Positions 55,769 through 64,000 of a DNA stretch of 64,000 bases are shown piece after piece. Within the stretch, counting starts at the first letter, position 1. Each line of letters starts with the position of its first letter. Origin of the DNA: Comamonas kerstersii (GTDB taxonomy: Bacteria > Pseudomonadota > Gammaproteobacteria > Burkholderiales > Burkholderiaceae_C); the NCBI RefSeq assembly GCF_008801935.1, contig NZ_VZOT01000003.1:62001-126000 (forward strand), written 5' to 3'. Position numbers and translations under genes: made by a program. Below the pieces are notes generated by a model. It was not told the DNA's origin and did not search any database. It saw only the letters and a program-made list of their open reading frames with translations.

Positions 55769-55796
55769 TTTGAATTCTTTCTAAAAGTTTGTGAGG

Positions 55797-55816
55797 AGCC
55801 CCGCCACAGCGGGGCT
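55797..55816 (-). other. GC-rich hairpin in the odhA-odhB gap
   Basis: A perfect 8-bp stem AGCCCCGC-CACA-GCGGGGCT without a T-run. It may stabilise mRNA ends or set the ratio of E1 to E2. Confidence 0.5.
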
Positions 55817-55829
55817 GGTCTACTTTTAA

Positions 55830-58709
55830 TTACTTGGACAGTACAAAGCCCTTGAGCTTGGAGAACGCAGCTTCCACCAGGTTCTTCTGCTGCTCAGCGT
55901 GCAGGTGGGCATAGCCCACGGCTGGCGATGCCGATGCGGCACGGCCGGCATAACCCAGCTTCTGGCCTTCGGACATGTTTTCGTAGATGTTGTGCTGAAT
56001 GAAGAACCACGCACCTTGGTTTTGTGGTTCGTCCTGGCACCACACCAGTTCCTTGGCATTGGCGAACTTCTTGAGTTCGGTTTCGAACGCCTTGTGCGGG
56101 AAGGGGTACAGCTGCTCGACGCGGATGATGGCCACGTCAGAAGCTTCCTTCTCGGCGCGCTTCTTAACCAGGTCGTAGTAGACCTTGCCGGAGCAGGCAA
56201 TCACGCGCTTGACCTTGTCGGCGTTGGCCAGGATGGCTTCGTCGCGCTCGCCCAGCACGGTCTGGAAGGCACCAGAGGTGAACTCGGTCAGAGGCGATGT
56301 TGCGTCCTTGTTACGCAGCAGCGACTTGGGCGTCATGATCACCAGGGGCTTGCGCAGCTTGCGCACCATTTGGCGACGCAGCACGTGGAAGATCTGGCTG
56401 GCCGTTGTGGGCTGCACGATCTGCATATTGGTGTCAGCGGCCAGCTGCATGAAGCGCTCCAGACGGGCCGAGCTGTGCTCTGGACCCTGGCCTTCGTAGC
56501 CGTGAGGCAGCATCAGTGTCAGGCCATTGATACGGCCCCACTTCACTTCACCGGAGGCGATGAACTGGTCGATCACCACTTGCGCGCCGTTGGCGAAGTC
56601 ACCGAACTGAGCTTCCCAGATCACCAGGGTGTTGGGGTCGTTCGATGCATAGCCGTATTCAAAGCCCAGCACTGCTTCTTCAGACAGGATGGAGTCGATC
56701 ACGGTGAACGGAGCCTGGTTTTCAGCCACGTTCTGCAGTGGGATGTAGGTACCTTCGTCCCACTTCTCACGTTTTTGGTTGTGAATCACTGCATGGCGGT
56801 GGGTAAAGGTGCCACGGCCACTGTCTTCACCGGACAGACGCACGGGGTAGCCCGAAGCCACCAGCGAAGCAAACGCCATGTGTTCGCCCATGCCCCAGTC
56901 GACATTGATCTCTCCACGGCCCATGGCTGCACGGTCGTCGACCACCTTTTTGACCAGAGGGTGAGGATTGACGTTATCTGGCAGCGTGGTGATCTTCTCG
57001 GCCAGACGCTTCCACTCGGTCAGAGGGATCGCGGTATCGCCTGCATCGGTCCACTTCTGGTTCAGGAAGGGGCTCCAGTCCACAGCGTACTGGCTCTTGA
57101 AGTTGGTCAGCACCACTTCCTGGGTGTGACGGCCTTCGTCCATGGCTGCGCGATAGGCCTTGACCATGTCGTCGCCCAACGTATCGCCCAGACCTTGAGC
57201 AGCCAGCTTGTCTGCGTACAGCTTGCGAGTGCCGGGGTGAGCGGCAATCTTCTTGTACATCAGGGGCTGTGTCAGCGCAGGGGTGTCCTGCTCGTTGTGG
57301 CCCAGCTTGCGGAAGCAGACGATGTCTACGACCACGTCCTGCTGGAACTCCATGCGGTAGTCCAGCGCCAGCTGCATGCACAGTGCCACAGCTTCTGGAT
57401 CGTCACCGTTGACGTGCAGCACAGGCGACTCCACCATCTTCACGATGTCCGTGCAGTAGGTGGTCGAACCCTTGTCGCGGGGGTCAGAGGTGGTGAAACC
57501 AATCTGGTTGTTGATGATGATGTGTACCGTGCCGCCAGTGCTGTAACCACGGGTCTGCATCAGCGCCAGGGTTTCCTGGTTCACGCCTTGGCCAGCAAAA
57601 GCCGCGTCACCGTGCACCAGCACAGGCAGCACTTGCTTGCCTTCGGGGTCGTTGCGGCGATCCATGCGCGAGCGCACCGAGCCTTCGACCACAGGGTTCA
57701 CGATTTCCAGGTGGGAAGGGTTGAACGCCAGCGACAGGTGCACAGGGCCGCCTGCTGTGGATACGTCCGAGCTGAAGCCCTGGTGGTACTTCACGTCACC
57801 AGCGGGCAGGTCTTCAGGGGCAGTGTGATCGAACTCAGCAAACAGGTCCTTGGGCATCTTGCCCAGGGTATTCACCAGCACGTTCAGACGACCACGGTGG
57901 GCCATGCCGATCACGATTTCCTGGATACCCTTCTTGCCGCCAGCGTTGATCAGCTCGTCCATCGCCACGATGAAGGACTCACCACCTTCCAGCGAGAAGC
58001 GCTTCTGACCCACATACTTGGTGTGCAGGTAGCGCTCCAGGCCTTCAGCAGCGGTCAGGCGATCGAGAATGCGTTTTTTCTGTTCAGCATCCAGTACAGG
58101 CTTGGAGCGAATGGACTCCAGGCGCTGCTGCCACCAGCGCTTTTGCGCCTGGTCGGTGGCATACATGAATTCAGCACCGATGGTGCCGCAGTAAGTCTCG
58201 CGCAGCGCATTGATCAACTCGCGCAAGGACATGGTTTCCTTGCCGAAGAATGTGTTGCCTACGTTGAATACGACTTCCAGGTCGGCATCAGTGAAGCCGT
58301 AGAAAGCAGGGTCAAGCTCAGGAATTTCAGGACGCTCGGTGCGCTTGAGTGGGTCCAGATCAGCCCAGCGCTGGCCCACATTGCGGTAAGCGGCAATCAG
58401 CTGCTGCACAGCCACGCGCTTGCGGCCCATTTCCGTGTCAGCGCCATTGGCCACCACGACGGTGGTGTGGCCTTGCTTGGCACGCTCGGCAAACGCATTG
58501 ATGACGGGCAGGTGGGGGATGTCTTTGGCGTTGCTGCCATCTACTGCAGGCACGTGCTGCAGGGCATCAAAGTACTCACGCCAAGAGTCTGGAACGCTGC
58601 CTGGGTTCTCCAGATAGCTTTCGTACATCTCTTCGACGTAAGGTGCGTTACCACCGAAGAGATAGGTGTTGCCTTGGTAGGCTTTGTAGACAGTGGGCTG
58701 ATCGCTCAT
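55830..58709 (-). CDS. odhA: 2-Oxoglutarate dehydrogenase E1
   Basis: A 959-residue E1: N-terminal E2-binding segment (APYVEEMYESYLENPGSVPD), the ThDP site around VHGDAAFAGQGVNQETLALM and IIINNQIGFTTSDPRD, EIVIGMAHRGRLNVLVNTLG, and a C-terminal transketolase-like part (LPHGYEGQGPEHSSARLERF). It decarboxylates 2-oxoglutarate in the TCA cycle. First gene of odhA-odhB-lpd. The start MSDQPTVYKAYQGNTYLFGG is typical for betaproteobacteria. A long antisense frame across it is a codon-use shadow. Confidence 0.97.
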   Translation of the reverse strand: MSDQPTVYKAYQGNTYLFGGNAPYVEEMYESYLENPGSVPDSWREYFDALQHVPAVDGSNAKDIPHLPVINAFAERAKQGHTTVVVANGADTEMGRKRVAVQQLIAAYRNVGQRWADLDPLKRTERPEIPELDPAFYGFTDADLEVVFNVGNTFFGKETMSLRELINALRETYCGTIGAEFMYATDQAQKRWWQQRLESIRSKPVLDAEQKKRILDRLTAAEGLERYLHTKYVGQKRFSLEGGESFIVAMDELINAGGKKGIQEIVIGMAHRGRLNVLVNTLGKMPKDLFAEFDHTAPEDLPAGDVKYHQGFSSDVSTAGGPVHLSLAFNPSHLEIVNPVVEGSVRSRMDRRNDPEGKQVLPVLVHGDAAFAGQGVNQETLALMQTRGYSTGGTVHIIINNQIGFTTSDPRDKGSTTYCTDIVKMVESPVLHVNGDDPEAVALCMQLALDYRMEFQQDVVVDIVCFRKLGHNEQDTPALTQPLMYKKIAAHPGTRKLYADKLAAQGLGDTLGDDMVKAYRAAMDEGRHTQEVVLTNFKSQYAVDWSPFLNQKWTDAGDTAIPLTEWKRLAEKITTLPDNVNPHPLVKKVVDDRAAMGRGEINVDWGMGEHMAFASLVASGYPVRLSGEDSGRGTFTHRHAVIHNQKREKWDEGTYIPLQNVAENQAPFTVIDSILSEEAVLGFEYGYASNDPNTLVIWEAQFGDFANGAQVVIDQFIASGEVKWGRINGLTLMLPHGYEGQGPEHSSARLERFMQLAADTNMQIVQPTTASQIFHVLRRQMVRKLRKPLVIMTPKSLLRNKDATSPLTEFTSGAFQTVLGERDEAILANADKVKRVIACSGKVYYDLVKKRAEKEASDVAIIRVEQLYPFPHKAFETELKKFANAKELVWCQDEPQNQGAWFFIQHNIYENMSEGQKLGYAGRAASASPAVGYAHLHAEQQKNLVEAAFSKLKGFVLSK

Positions 58710-59034
58710 ATTCCGCTGACCTCTGCTCCCCTGAAGGAAGCTTTAGTTGGTTAGTAAACCTTCCGCGACACGGCTGTACCGATTGGCGGATGCGACTGTG
58801 GCTGGGAAGGGCCTAATGTTGCTAGTGCCATTGTGCCACTTAAACCGCAAACCAGCATGAAGGTCTTATGTAAGAGTGCAGAAATTTCCATTCTGCAGCG
58901 CAACAAAATTGAGAGCACAGGAAAGCTTCCAACCAAATCAATATGTAAAGTTTCAGGCTTCTTCATTTCAAAAATAAGAATTCACAAACAAGTCGCTAAC
59001 ATCTGATGCTTTATTTGCTGCCAACACCCCTGCC
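58710..59034. other. Divergent intergenic region odhA / AI-2E transporter
   Basis: About 325 bases. I see no convincing gene or strong promoter; a short minus-strand frame (58751-58966) lacks a ribosome binding site and family features. The right part (58860-59034) is AT-rich, as expected for promoter sequence. Confidence 0.5.
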
Positions 59035-60087
59035 ATGCAAAGCATGCCCCCCATCAACAAAGCCTTCTTACTGCTGCTGACAGCCGTCAGCATTGGTTTT
59101 GCTGCCATCCTGTGGCCTTTCATGGGCGCTGTGTTCTGGGCTGTGGTGCTGGCCATCTTGTTTTACCCCCTGAAGCGGCGTCTGCAGCAGCGCATGCCAC
59201 AGCATCACAATCTGGCGACCTTCATCACCTTGCTGCTGTGTCTGCTAGGGGTCATTCTTCCGCTGATACTGATTGGTTTTTCGGTCGCTAACGAAACCAT
59301 ACTGATTTACAACCGTATTGCAGAAGGCCAAATCAACTTTGGCGCCTACTTCCAGCAAATCAATGCTGCCATGCCAAGCTGGCTGGTCGGCTTTCTGGAA
59401 CGCATCAATCTGGCATCTGCACAAGCCATTCAGGACAAACTCTCCAGCGTTGCCGCCGAGGCGGGCAAGCTGCTGGCGGGGCAGGTCGTACAGCTGGGAC
59501 AGAACACCCTGGGCTTTATCGTGAGCTTTGGTGTCATGCTGTATTTGCTCTATTTCCTGCTGCGTGATGGACAAACACTGGTTACCCGGCTGCGTGATGC
59601 GATTCCCATGAATCCTGTGCACAAGCGCAATCTTGCAAACAAGTTTGCGACCGTCATTCGCGCCACCGTCAAAGGGAATGTGGCTGTAGCCATTGCCCAA
59701 GGTGCACTGGGCGGATTGATTTTCTGGATTCTGGGTATTCAAGGCCCTGTGCTATGGGGCGTGGTCATGGCCTTTCTGTCGCTGCTGCCTGCCGTTGGCG
59801 CCAGCCTGATCTGGGGGCCTGTGGCCATTTACTTTCTGAGCACAGGCGCCGTCACCCATGGACTGATTCTTACGGCTTACGGCATCTTGGTGATTGGCCT
59901 GGTGGACAACGTGCTGCGCCCAATTCTGGTCGGCAAGGACACCAAGATTCCCGACTACATTGTTCTGATTTCCACGCTTGGCGGCATGTCCCTGTTTGGC
60001 CTGACAGGGTTTGTGATTGGCCCTGCCATTGCTGCACTGTTCATTGCATGCTGGGACATCTTCACACCCGAAACACCTGAAGCATAA
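59035..60087 (+). CDS. AI-2E-family transporter
   Basis: A 350-residue membrane protein with the AI-2E pattern: two N-terminal helices (FLLLLTAVSIGFAAILWPFM), a cytoplasmic amphipathic middle part (about 75-150), and five C-terminal helices including IAQGALGGLIFWILGIQGPV and the conserved LVDNVLRPILVGKDTKIPDY. The family was named for autoinducer export (TqsA) but also includes sodium/proton antiporters, so the cargo is uncertain. The start at 59035 is plausible; an ATG at 59044 is equally possible. Monocistronic. Confidence 0.92.
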   Translation: MQSMPPINKAFLLLLTAVSIGFAAILWPFMGAVFWAVVLAILFYPLKRRLQQRMPQHHNLATFITLLLCLLGVILPLILIGFSVANETILIYNRIAEGQINFGAYFQQINAAMPSWLVGFLERINLASAQAIQDKLSSVAAEAGKLLAGQVVQLGQNTLGFIVSFGVMLYLLYFLLRDGQTLVTRLRDAIPMNPVHKRNLANKFATVIRATVKGNVAVAIAQGALGGLIFWILGIQGPVLWGVVMAFLSLLPAVGASLIWGPVAIYFLSTGAVTHGLILTAYGILVIGLVDNVLRPILVGKDTKIPDYIVLISTLGGMSLFGLTGFVIGPAIAALFIACWDIFTPETPEA

Positions 60088-60132
60088 ATGCGCGCAGTGA
60101 CACTGCGCATGCACTGAGTTGTCAGCGCCGTA

Positions 60133-60342
60133 TCACCATTCGCCGACGCCTCGCACCAGCTGATCCAGATCCAGGGAAGAGGCGTCTGCCGTGCGACCAG
60201 CATGCATGGCAGATACAGGCTCCGCAACACCGGTTGCACCAGCCTTTTGCAGGATGGACTCTGGCAGCGGAGGCGGCACAGTATGTGATCGCCCGAAGGT
60301 GTGATGCTGGAGAGGGGCAAAGGCATCTTCTGGAATGGACAT
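60133..60342 (-). CDS. Small hypothetical protein
   Basis: A 69-residue protein starting MSIPEDAFAPLQHHTFGRSH with a strong AAGGAGA site seven bases upstream, which sets the start at 60342 although the frame runs to 60408. It is polar, with a Pro-rich middle (TVPPPLPESILQKAGATGVA) and an acidic C-terminus (LDLDQLVRGVGEW). No family is recognised. The good ribosome binding site and isolated position argue that it is real. Confidence 0.6.
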   Translation of the reverse strand: MSIPEDAFAPLQHHTFGRSHTVPPPLPESILQKAGATGVAEPVSAMHAGRTADASSLDLDQLVRGVGEW

Positions 60343-60479
60343 GGCTATTCTCCTTGCCATGTGACTGTAGGGTGCCTGAGCAGCACCTACCGTAGGACAT
60401 GGCTTCAAGCTTCTGTCCCGCTTTGCACTGCATCGCTTTCAGCGCAAGGGCTCAGCAGATGCCGTAAGCTCTCGCCCCT

Positions 60480-61091
60480 ATGGCTCAGACTCTCGCTCAA
60501 GCAACGCATCACGAACTCATCATCAAGAAAAGCCGCTTTATCTGCTGCGTGCAGCCCATGGCTGACCGCGCATCTGCGCAAGCCTATGTAGACAGTCTGT
60601 GGCAGGAACATCCGAGTGCCGCCCACGTCTGCTGGGCCCTGCTGGCAGGCGGACAGTCGGCCGCAGTGGATGATGGCGAGCCCAGTGGCACGGCAGGCCG
60701 CCCCATGCTGGAAGTACTGCGCCACCAGGAGCTGGAAGGCGTACTGGCCACCGTGGTGCGCTATTTTGGTGGGGTCAAGCTGGGTGCTGGCGGGCTGGTG
60801 CGTGCCTATACCGATGCAGTCGCACAGGCACTGCTCAAGGCGGAAAAAGTACCACTGCAGCGCATGGAAGTACTGCAGTGCAGCCTGCCCTATGCCATGG
60901 AAGGCTGGCTGCGCCGTGAACTGGAACTGGCAGGCGCTACGCTGCGCAATGTTGCACACCAATCGATGGTGCATTTGCAGTGGAGCATTCCGCAAAGCCT
61001 GAGTGCAGAGCTGATCGCTCGCATCAATGAAGGCGGGCAAGGCCGCATCGCATGGCTGGAGCACTGGCCTGACAGCGCAAACTCCGATTAA
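60480..61091 (+). CDS. yigZ: YigZ/IMPACT-family protein
   Basis: A 203-residue UPF0029 protein. The N-terminal domain has HELIIKKSRFICCVQPMADR, HVCWALLAGGQSAAVDDGEP, GTAGRPMLEVL and VRYFGGVKLGAGGLVRAYTD, the signature of the family; the C-terminal domain (from about 140) is the DUF1949 ferredoxin-like fold. Members bind nucleotides or interfere with translation control in eukaryotes (IMPACT); bacterial function is not defined. Start ATG 60480. Confidence 0.93.
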   Translation: MAQTLAQATHHELIIKKSRFICCVQPMADRASAQAYVDSLWQEHPSAAHVCWALLAGGQSAAVDDGEPSGTAGRPMLEVLRHQELEGVLATVVRYFGGVKLGAGGLVRAYTDAVAQALLKAEKVPLQRMEVLQCSLPYAMEGWLRRELELAGATLRNVAHQSMVHLQWSIPQSLSAELIARINEGGQGRIAWLEHWPDSANSD

Positions 61092-61172
61092 GACGGTGAA
61101 TCACGTTTTTTTCACAGGACTGCCGCACTCGTCAAAACATTAGAGTTCCTGTATCTCGACAGGAGCTCTCTC

Positions 61173-61394
61173 ATGGACATTCGTTACCACACTGCCCTGC
61201 GCAATGCCACGAATGCGTGGGCACAGAACCGCATGGCGGACACCGTGACCATGCAGGACCTCAAGCACCGCGCGCCACAACAACACAACCCCGGCAAAAC
61301 CGCTGCCAGCCCCAGCGCCAGTGAGTCCGCACTGCTCCAGCCTGAACTGGCACGCTATGGCAATCTGGGAACCCGTCTGAATGTGTTTGCCTGA
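61173..61394 (+). CDS. Small hypothetical protein
   Basis: A 73-residue protein with AGGAG seven bases before the ATG: MDIRYHTALRNATNAWAQNR, then a Gln/His/Ala/Ser-rich middle and ELARYGNLGTRLNVFA at the end. Probably disordered in part. No family recognised. It lies between yigZ and a small XRE-type regulator on the same strand, so it may share transcription with the latter. Confidence 0.6.
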   Translation: MDIRYHTALRNATNAWAQNRMADTVTMQDLKHRAPQQHNPGKTAASPSASESALLQPELARYGNLGTRLNVFA

Positions 61395-61438
61395 GCCCGG
61401 CAGCACAGCAGATACGGCATTGATGAGCACCGCCCCCC

Positions 61439-61714
61439 ATGCAAGCGCTAGATTCTGAAGACACCTCCAAGCCCGACCACCCTCTGGTGCTGGCACTGAC
61501 TGCTGTGCGCAAAGCGCGCAAGATGACACAGGCAGAACTGGCACAGCAGGCAGGCCTGTCCCGCATGACGGTTCAACGCCTGGAAAGCAATGGACTGGAC
61601 CCACGCCTGTCTACACTGCAGGAGATGGCACGCGTGCTCGAGCAGGACTTGGTGGCACTGCCCAGCCATCTACGCCCTGCTTTTGAGCAATGGCTGGCGC
61701 AGCAAAAGCACTAA
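61439..61714 (+). CDS. XRE-family helix-turn-helix regulator
   Basis: A 91-residue protein with a single HTH domain: ALTAVRKARKMTQAELAQQA, GLSRMTVQRLESNGLDPRLS and TLQEMARVLEQDLVALP. It resembles the antitoxin-type or stand-alone XRE regulators, but no toxin gene is next to it. It lies 44 bases after the small hypothetical gene. Target unknown. Confidence 0.87.
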   Translation: MQALDSEDTSKPDHPLVLALTAVRKARKMTQAELAQQAGLSRMTVQRLESNGLDPRLSTLQEMARVLEQDLVALPSHLRPAFEQWLAQQKH

Positions 61715-61738
61715 GCTTCCCAGCGGCGTGCGTCAGCT

Positions 61739-62497
61739 TTAGCGCAGCAGCTGCGGCAGCAGTTGTGCAGCAGACCCACGCAGCAAGGCATGCGCCAGCA
61801 TGTCCAGCTCTGTGACTTCCGTGTTCACCATGACGATGCGTGCACCGCGCTCATAGGCCTGAAATACCAACCCCGCTGCGGGGTACACCACGCCGGACGT
61901 ACCAACCACCAGCATCACCTCACAGGTATTGGCCGCAGCCTCTGCCTGTGCAAGGGCTTCTGCTGGCAGATACTCTCCAAACCAGACCACACCAGGGCGC
62001 ACAAGATTGCCGCACACGGCACAGCATGGAGGCTCTGCCCCTTCTTGCAATGCCTGCTCCAGATCACAGTGCGGGCAGCAGGTGCTGAGCCACTGATTGC
62101 GCATCAGATCACCATGCAGGCAGATCACCTCATGACTGCCTGCACGCTGGTGCAGCCCGTCTACGTTCTGTGTGATCAGCTGAAGCTTGCCCGGATAGGC
62201 ATTGGCGTAAGCGGCCAGCGCCACATGCGCTGCGTTGGGCTGCACAGCCTGCACCAGCGAACGCCGGTAGCTGTACCACTGCCACACGCGCTGCGGGTGC
62301 GCGCGAAAACCCGGCTCCGATGCCATTTCCTGCGGATCAAACTGCGCCCAGTAGCCGGTATGCGCATCACGAAATGTGGGCACACCGGATTCAGCGCTCA
62401 CGCCTGCCCCGGTCAGCACCGCCACATGCTGCGCATGCTGCAGCCACTGGCGGACCTGCTGGAAATTTTCAGTATTTTTGGTCTCCAAGGCAGACAT
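61739..62497 (-). CDS. NAD-dependent protein deacylase (sirtuin, CobB/SIRT5-like)
   Basis: A 252-residue Sir2 protein: NAD motif VAVLTGAGVSAESGVPTFRD, catalytic His in ITQNVDGLHQRAGSHEVICL, HGDL, and four zinc cysteines (CPHC, CAVC region). The Y-x-x-R pattern in WQWYSYRRSLV matches the residues that let class III sirtuins remove succinyl and malonyl groups, so it is probably a desuccinylase rather than only a deacetylase. The stop overlaps no neighbour; rlmB follows on the same strand upstream. Confidence 0.92.
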   Translation of the reverse strand: MSALETKNTENFQQVRQWLQHAQHVAVLTGAGVSAESGVPTFRDAHTGYWAQFDPQEMASEPGFRAHPQRVWQWYSYRRSLVQAVQPNAAHVALAAYANAYPGKLQLITQNVDGLHQRAGSHEVICLHGDLMRNQWLSTCCPHCDLEQALQEGAEPPCCAVCGNLVRPGVVWFGEYLPAEALAQAEAAANTCEVMLVVGTSGVVYPAAGLVFQAYERGARIVMVNTEVTELDMLAHALLRGSAAQLLPQLLR

Positions 62498-62502
62498 GGC
62501 GG

Positions 62503-62517
62503 GCGCTGACAGCTATT
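62503..62517. repeat. Half copy of dyad repeat
   Basis: GCGCTGACAGCTATT between rlmB and the sirtuin gene matches one outer end of the intergenic repeat family; the other end is missing. Confidence 0.4.
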
Positions 62518-62520
62518 GTT

Positions 62521-63273
62521 TTAGGATGACTGACGCTGGCGTACCGCTTCGTACAGGCACACACCGCTGGCCACCGAGACGTTCAGGCTCTCGACCGCGC
62601 CCTGCATGGGGATGCTGATCAGCTCATCGCAGGTCTTGCGCGTGAGCTGGCGCATGCCATCACCCTCAGCACCGAGCACCAGTGCCACGGGGCCTTTCAG
62701 GTCTACCTGGTACAGGTGCTTTTCTGCATCACCGCTGGTGCCAATGATCCAGATATTGCGCTCCTTGAGCTGGTTCAGCGTGCGCGCCAGATTGGTCACC
62801 ATGAAGTAAGGCACGGTCTCCGCCGCACCGCTGGCCACCTTGGCGACCGTCGCATTGATGCCCGAAGCATGGTCCTTGGGTGCAATCACAGCATGCACAC
62901 CCGCGCCGTCAGCCACACGCAGGCAAGCGCCGAGATTGTGTGGATCGGTCACGCCGTCCAGCACCAGCAGCAGCGGGTTCTTGACGCCAGACTCTTCCAG
63001 ATCGTCCAGCAGTTCATCCAGCGTGCGGCTGTCTTTGACTTCTTCTACACGGGCGGCCACACCCTGGTGACCGTGGCTGCCGGCGAGCTTTGCAATACGC
63101 ATGGCATCGGCTTCGATCAGACGCGCACCGGCCTCACGCGCCTTTTCCAGGAACTGACGCATACGCGCGTCGCGGCGCGTTGCTTCGTAATAGATTTCGA
63201 TAATGGATTGGGGCGCTGTCTTCAGACGCACACCGACGGCATGAAAGCCGAATAGAACTTTGGGGGACGACAT
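62521..63273 (-). CDS. rlmB: 23S rRNA 2'-O-methyltransferase RlmB
   Basis: A 250-residue SpoU-type (SPOUT) methyltransferase: N-terminal substrate-binding domain ([20 protein letters not shown]), then motif 1 [20 protein letters not shown], motif 2 [20 protein letters not shown] and motif 3 [20 protein letters not shown]. It methylates G2251 (E. coli numbering) of 23S rRNA. Often downstream of rnr; that gene is not in the window. Confidence 0.95.
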   Translation of the reverse strand: MSSPKVLFGFHAVGVRLKTAPQSIIEIYYEATRRDARMRQFLEKAREAGARLIEADAMRIAKLAGSHGHQGVAARVEEVKDSRTLDELLDDLEESGVKNPLLLVLDGVTDPHNLGACLRVADGAGVHAVIAPKDHASGINATVAKVASGAAETVPYFMVTNLARTLNQLKERNIWIIGTSGDAEKHLYQVDLKGPVALVLGAEGDGMRQLTRKTCDELISIPMQGAVESLNVSVASGVCLYEAVRQRQSS

Positions 63274-63464
63274 AGGCTGCCGATTATCCTTCCTGCGCTA
63301 CATGCATCACGGCGCAGCAGCAGATACCTTGCTTGCGCTTGGACAAATATGCGGCTGCAAGCATCACTTCATAGTCCACAGTTATGCGTTATATCCTCTG
63401 AAAGAGTAAGCATTAACCTCTAAACTCGCCACTTCTCTTCAAATCAAACGGCGCAACTTTCTTC

Positions 63465-64000
63465 ATGATTTTCCAACCCGTGCTGAGCTGGTCACAACGG
63501 ACTAGCGTTGTGACTCAAATCCTCATTGGACTCGTTTTAGGTGCTGCGCTGGCATTTGCCTGGCCAGAAGCTGCCTTAAAGGTTGAATTACTCGGAACAC
63601 TGTTTATTTCTGCCCTGAAAGCAGTTGCTCCTATTTTGGTGTTTGTCCTGGTGATTGCCGCCATCAGCAATCGCAGCCCTGGCCAGACCTCCCACCTGCG
63701 CCCTATTCTGTGGCTGTATGCCATTGGCACGCTGACCGCCGCCATCATTGGTGTCATGGCCAGCATGCTGTTCCCCACCACGCTGACACTCACTGACGCA
63801 GCCACGGGCATGGCCGCACCTGGCGGCATTACTGAAGTGCTGATGCAGGTGCTCAAAAACGCCGTGGACAACCCCGTCAGCGCCCTCATGCACGCCAACT
63901 ACGTCGGCATTCTGGTGTGGGCCATTGCCATTGGCATTGCCCTGCGCCATGGCGCTGAAACCACACGCAGAGCAGTTGCTGACCTGTCCAATGGCATCAC
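63465..64000 (+). CDS. sstT: Serine/threonine:sodium symporter SstT (partial, C-terminus beyond window)
   Basis: An open frame from ATG 63465 (MIFQPVLSWSQRTSVVTQIL) to the window edge, about 178 residues without a stop. It shows the dicarboxylate/amino acid:cation symporter fold: TLFISALKAVAPILVFVLVI, RPILWLYAIGTLTAAIIGVM and VDNPVSALMHANYVGILVWA. These are the N-terminal helices of SstT. It imports serine and threonine with sodium. The upstream 190 bases hold no gene. Confidence 0.9.
   Translation, partial: MIFQPVLSWSQRTSVVTQILIGLVLGAALAFAWPEAALKVELLGTLFISALKAVAPILVFVLVIAAISNRSPGQTSHLRPILWLYAIGTLTAAIIGVMASMLFPTTLTLTDAATGMAAPGGITEVLMQVLKNAVDNPVSALMHANYVGILVWAIAIGIALRHGAETTRRAVADLSNGI

Noticed and set aside
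55899..58754. 951-residue open frame antisense to odhA
   Set aside because: Same cause; the odhA product has full family motifs on the opposite strand.
58751..58966. 71-residue minus-strand frame upstream of odhA
   Set aside because: No ribosome binding site and no family resemblance; lies in a likely promoter region.
61439..61714. XRE regulator taken as antitoxin of a toxin-antitoxin pair
   Set aside because: The neighbouring small protein (61173-61394) has no toxin features and the 44-base gap gives no overlap typical of such pairs.

Overview
The window reads as a chromosomal segment of a betaproteobacterium of the family Comamonadaceae, most likely Comamonas or a close relative. This rests on gene content and order (iscRSUA-hscBA-fdx followed by dnaQ and tRNA-Val; odhA-odhB-lpd-zapE; tyrB next to uvrB), on the moderately GC-rich coding style, and on a family of intergenic dyad repeats with a core like ATAGCTNCCAGCGCTTG. 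The species is an inference. No rRNA, CRISPR array, intact prophage or integrase gene is visible.

Layout. 1-4575: an AT-rich chaperone-usher fimbrial operon on the minus strand (major subunit, chaperone, usher, tip adhesin cut by the window edge). 4891-9816: periplasmic DNA ligase LigE, an Orn/Lys/Arg decarboxylase and an NfeD/SPFH pair. 9913-10003: first tRNA-Ser(GGA). 10193-13997: a BigR-type persulfide-response cluster (metallo-hydrolase, DUF2892 protein, ArsR-type repressor, two YeeE/YedE half-permeases) interrupted by an ISL3-family element with 8-bp target duplications. 14241-17850: a cobalamin riboswitch ahead of btuB, btuF and a PduO-like adenosyltransferase homologue. 17892-19160: a HI0933-type flavoprotein. 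19300-23335: the MesD/MesX methionine synthase, a flavin reductase and divergent metR. 23424-27127: a decayed defence-like zone around a second, identical tRNA-Ser(GGA): a tandem AAA ATPase that has lost its second Walker A, a broken Abi-family gene, and a deletion scar joining the start of HsdR to the end of HsdS.

27648-36506: three tRNA-Val(CAC) genes (one with a chimeric acceptor stem), dnaQ, the ISC iron-sulfur operon with an IscR-box-like promoter, and uvrB. 36625-46278: tyrB, yebC, a PQQ-type sugar dehydrogenase, a GGDEF-EAL protein, a strongly structured intergenic block, a SpmA/SpmB fusion, rpiA and pyrD. 46434-52902: a YqjD/YqjE-like envelope cluster, an FAD oxidoreductase, a DinG-type helicase, a coiled-coil protein and ZapE. 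53013-58709: the 2-oxoglutarate dehydrogenase genes. 59035-64000: an AI-2E-family transporter, small proteins, a YigZ-family protein, an XRE regulator, a sirtuin, RlmB and the start of SstT.

The most interesting material is the decayed hsd/abi/AAA region beside a duplicated tRNA-Ser, the chimeric tRNA-Val, the ISL3 insertion inside the persulfide regulon, the B12-riboswitch operon with an N-terminally short adenosyltransferase homologue, the MesD/MesX-flavin reductase locus, and several structured intergenic sequences. I found no convincing wholly new multigene system. All assignments come from reading the sequence and recalling families; no database search was run.
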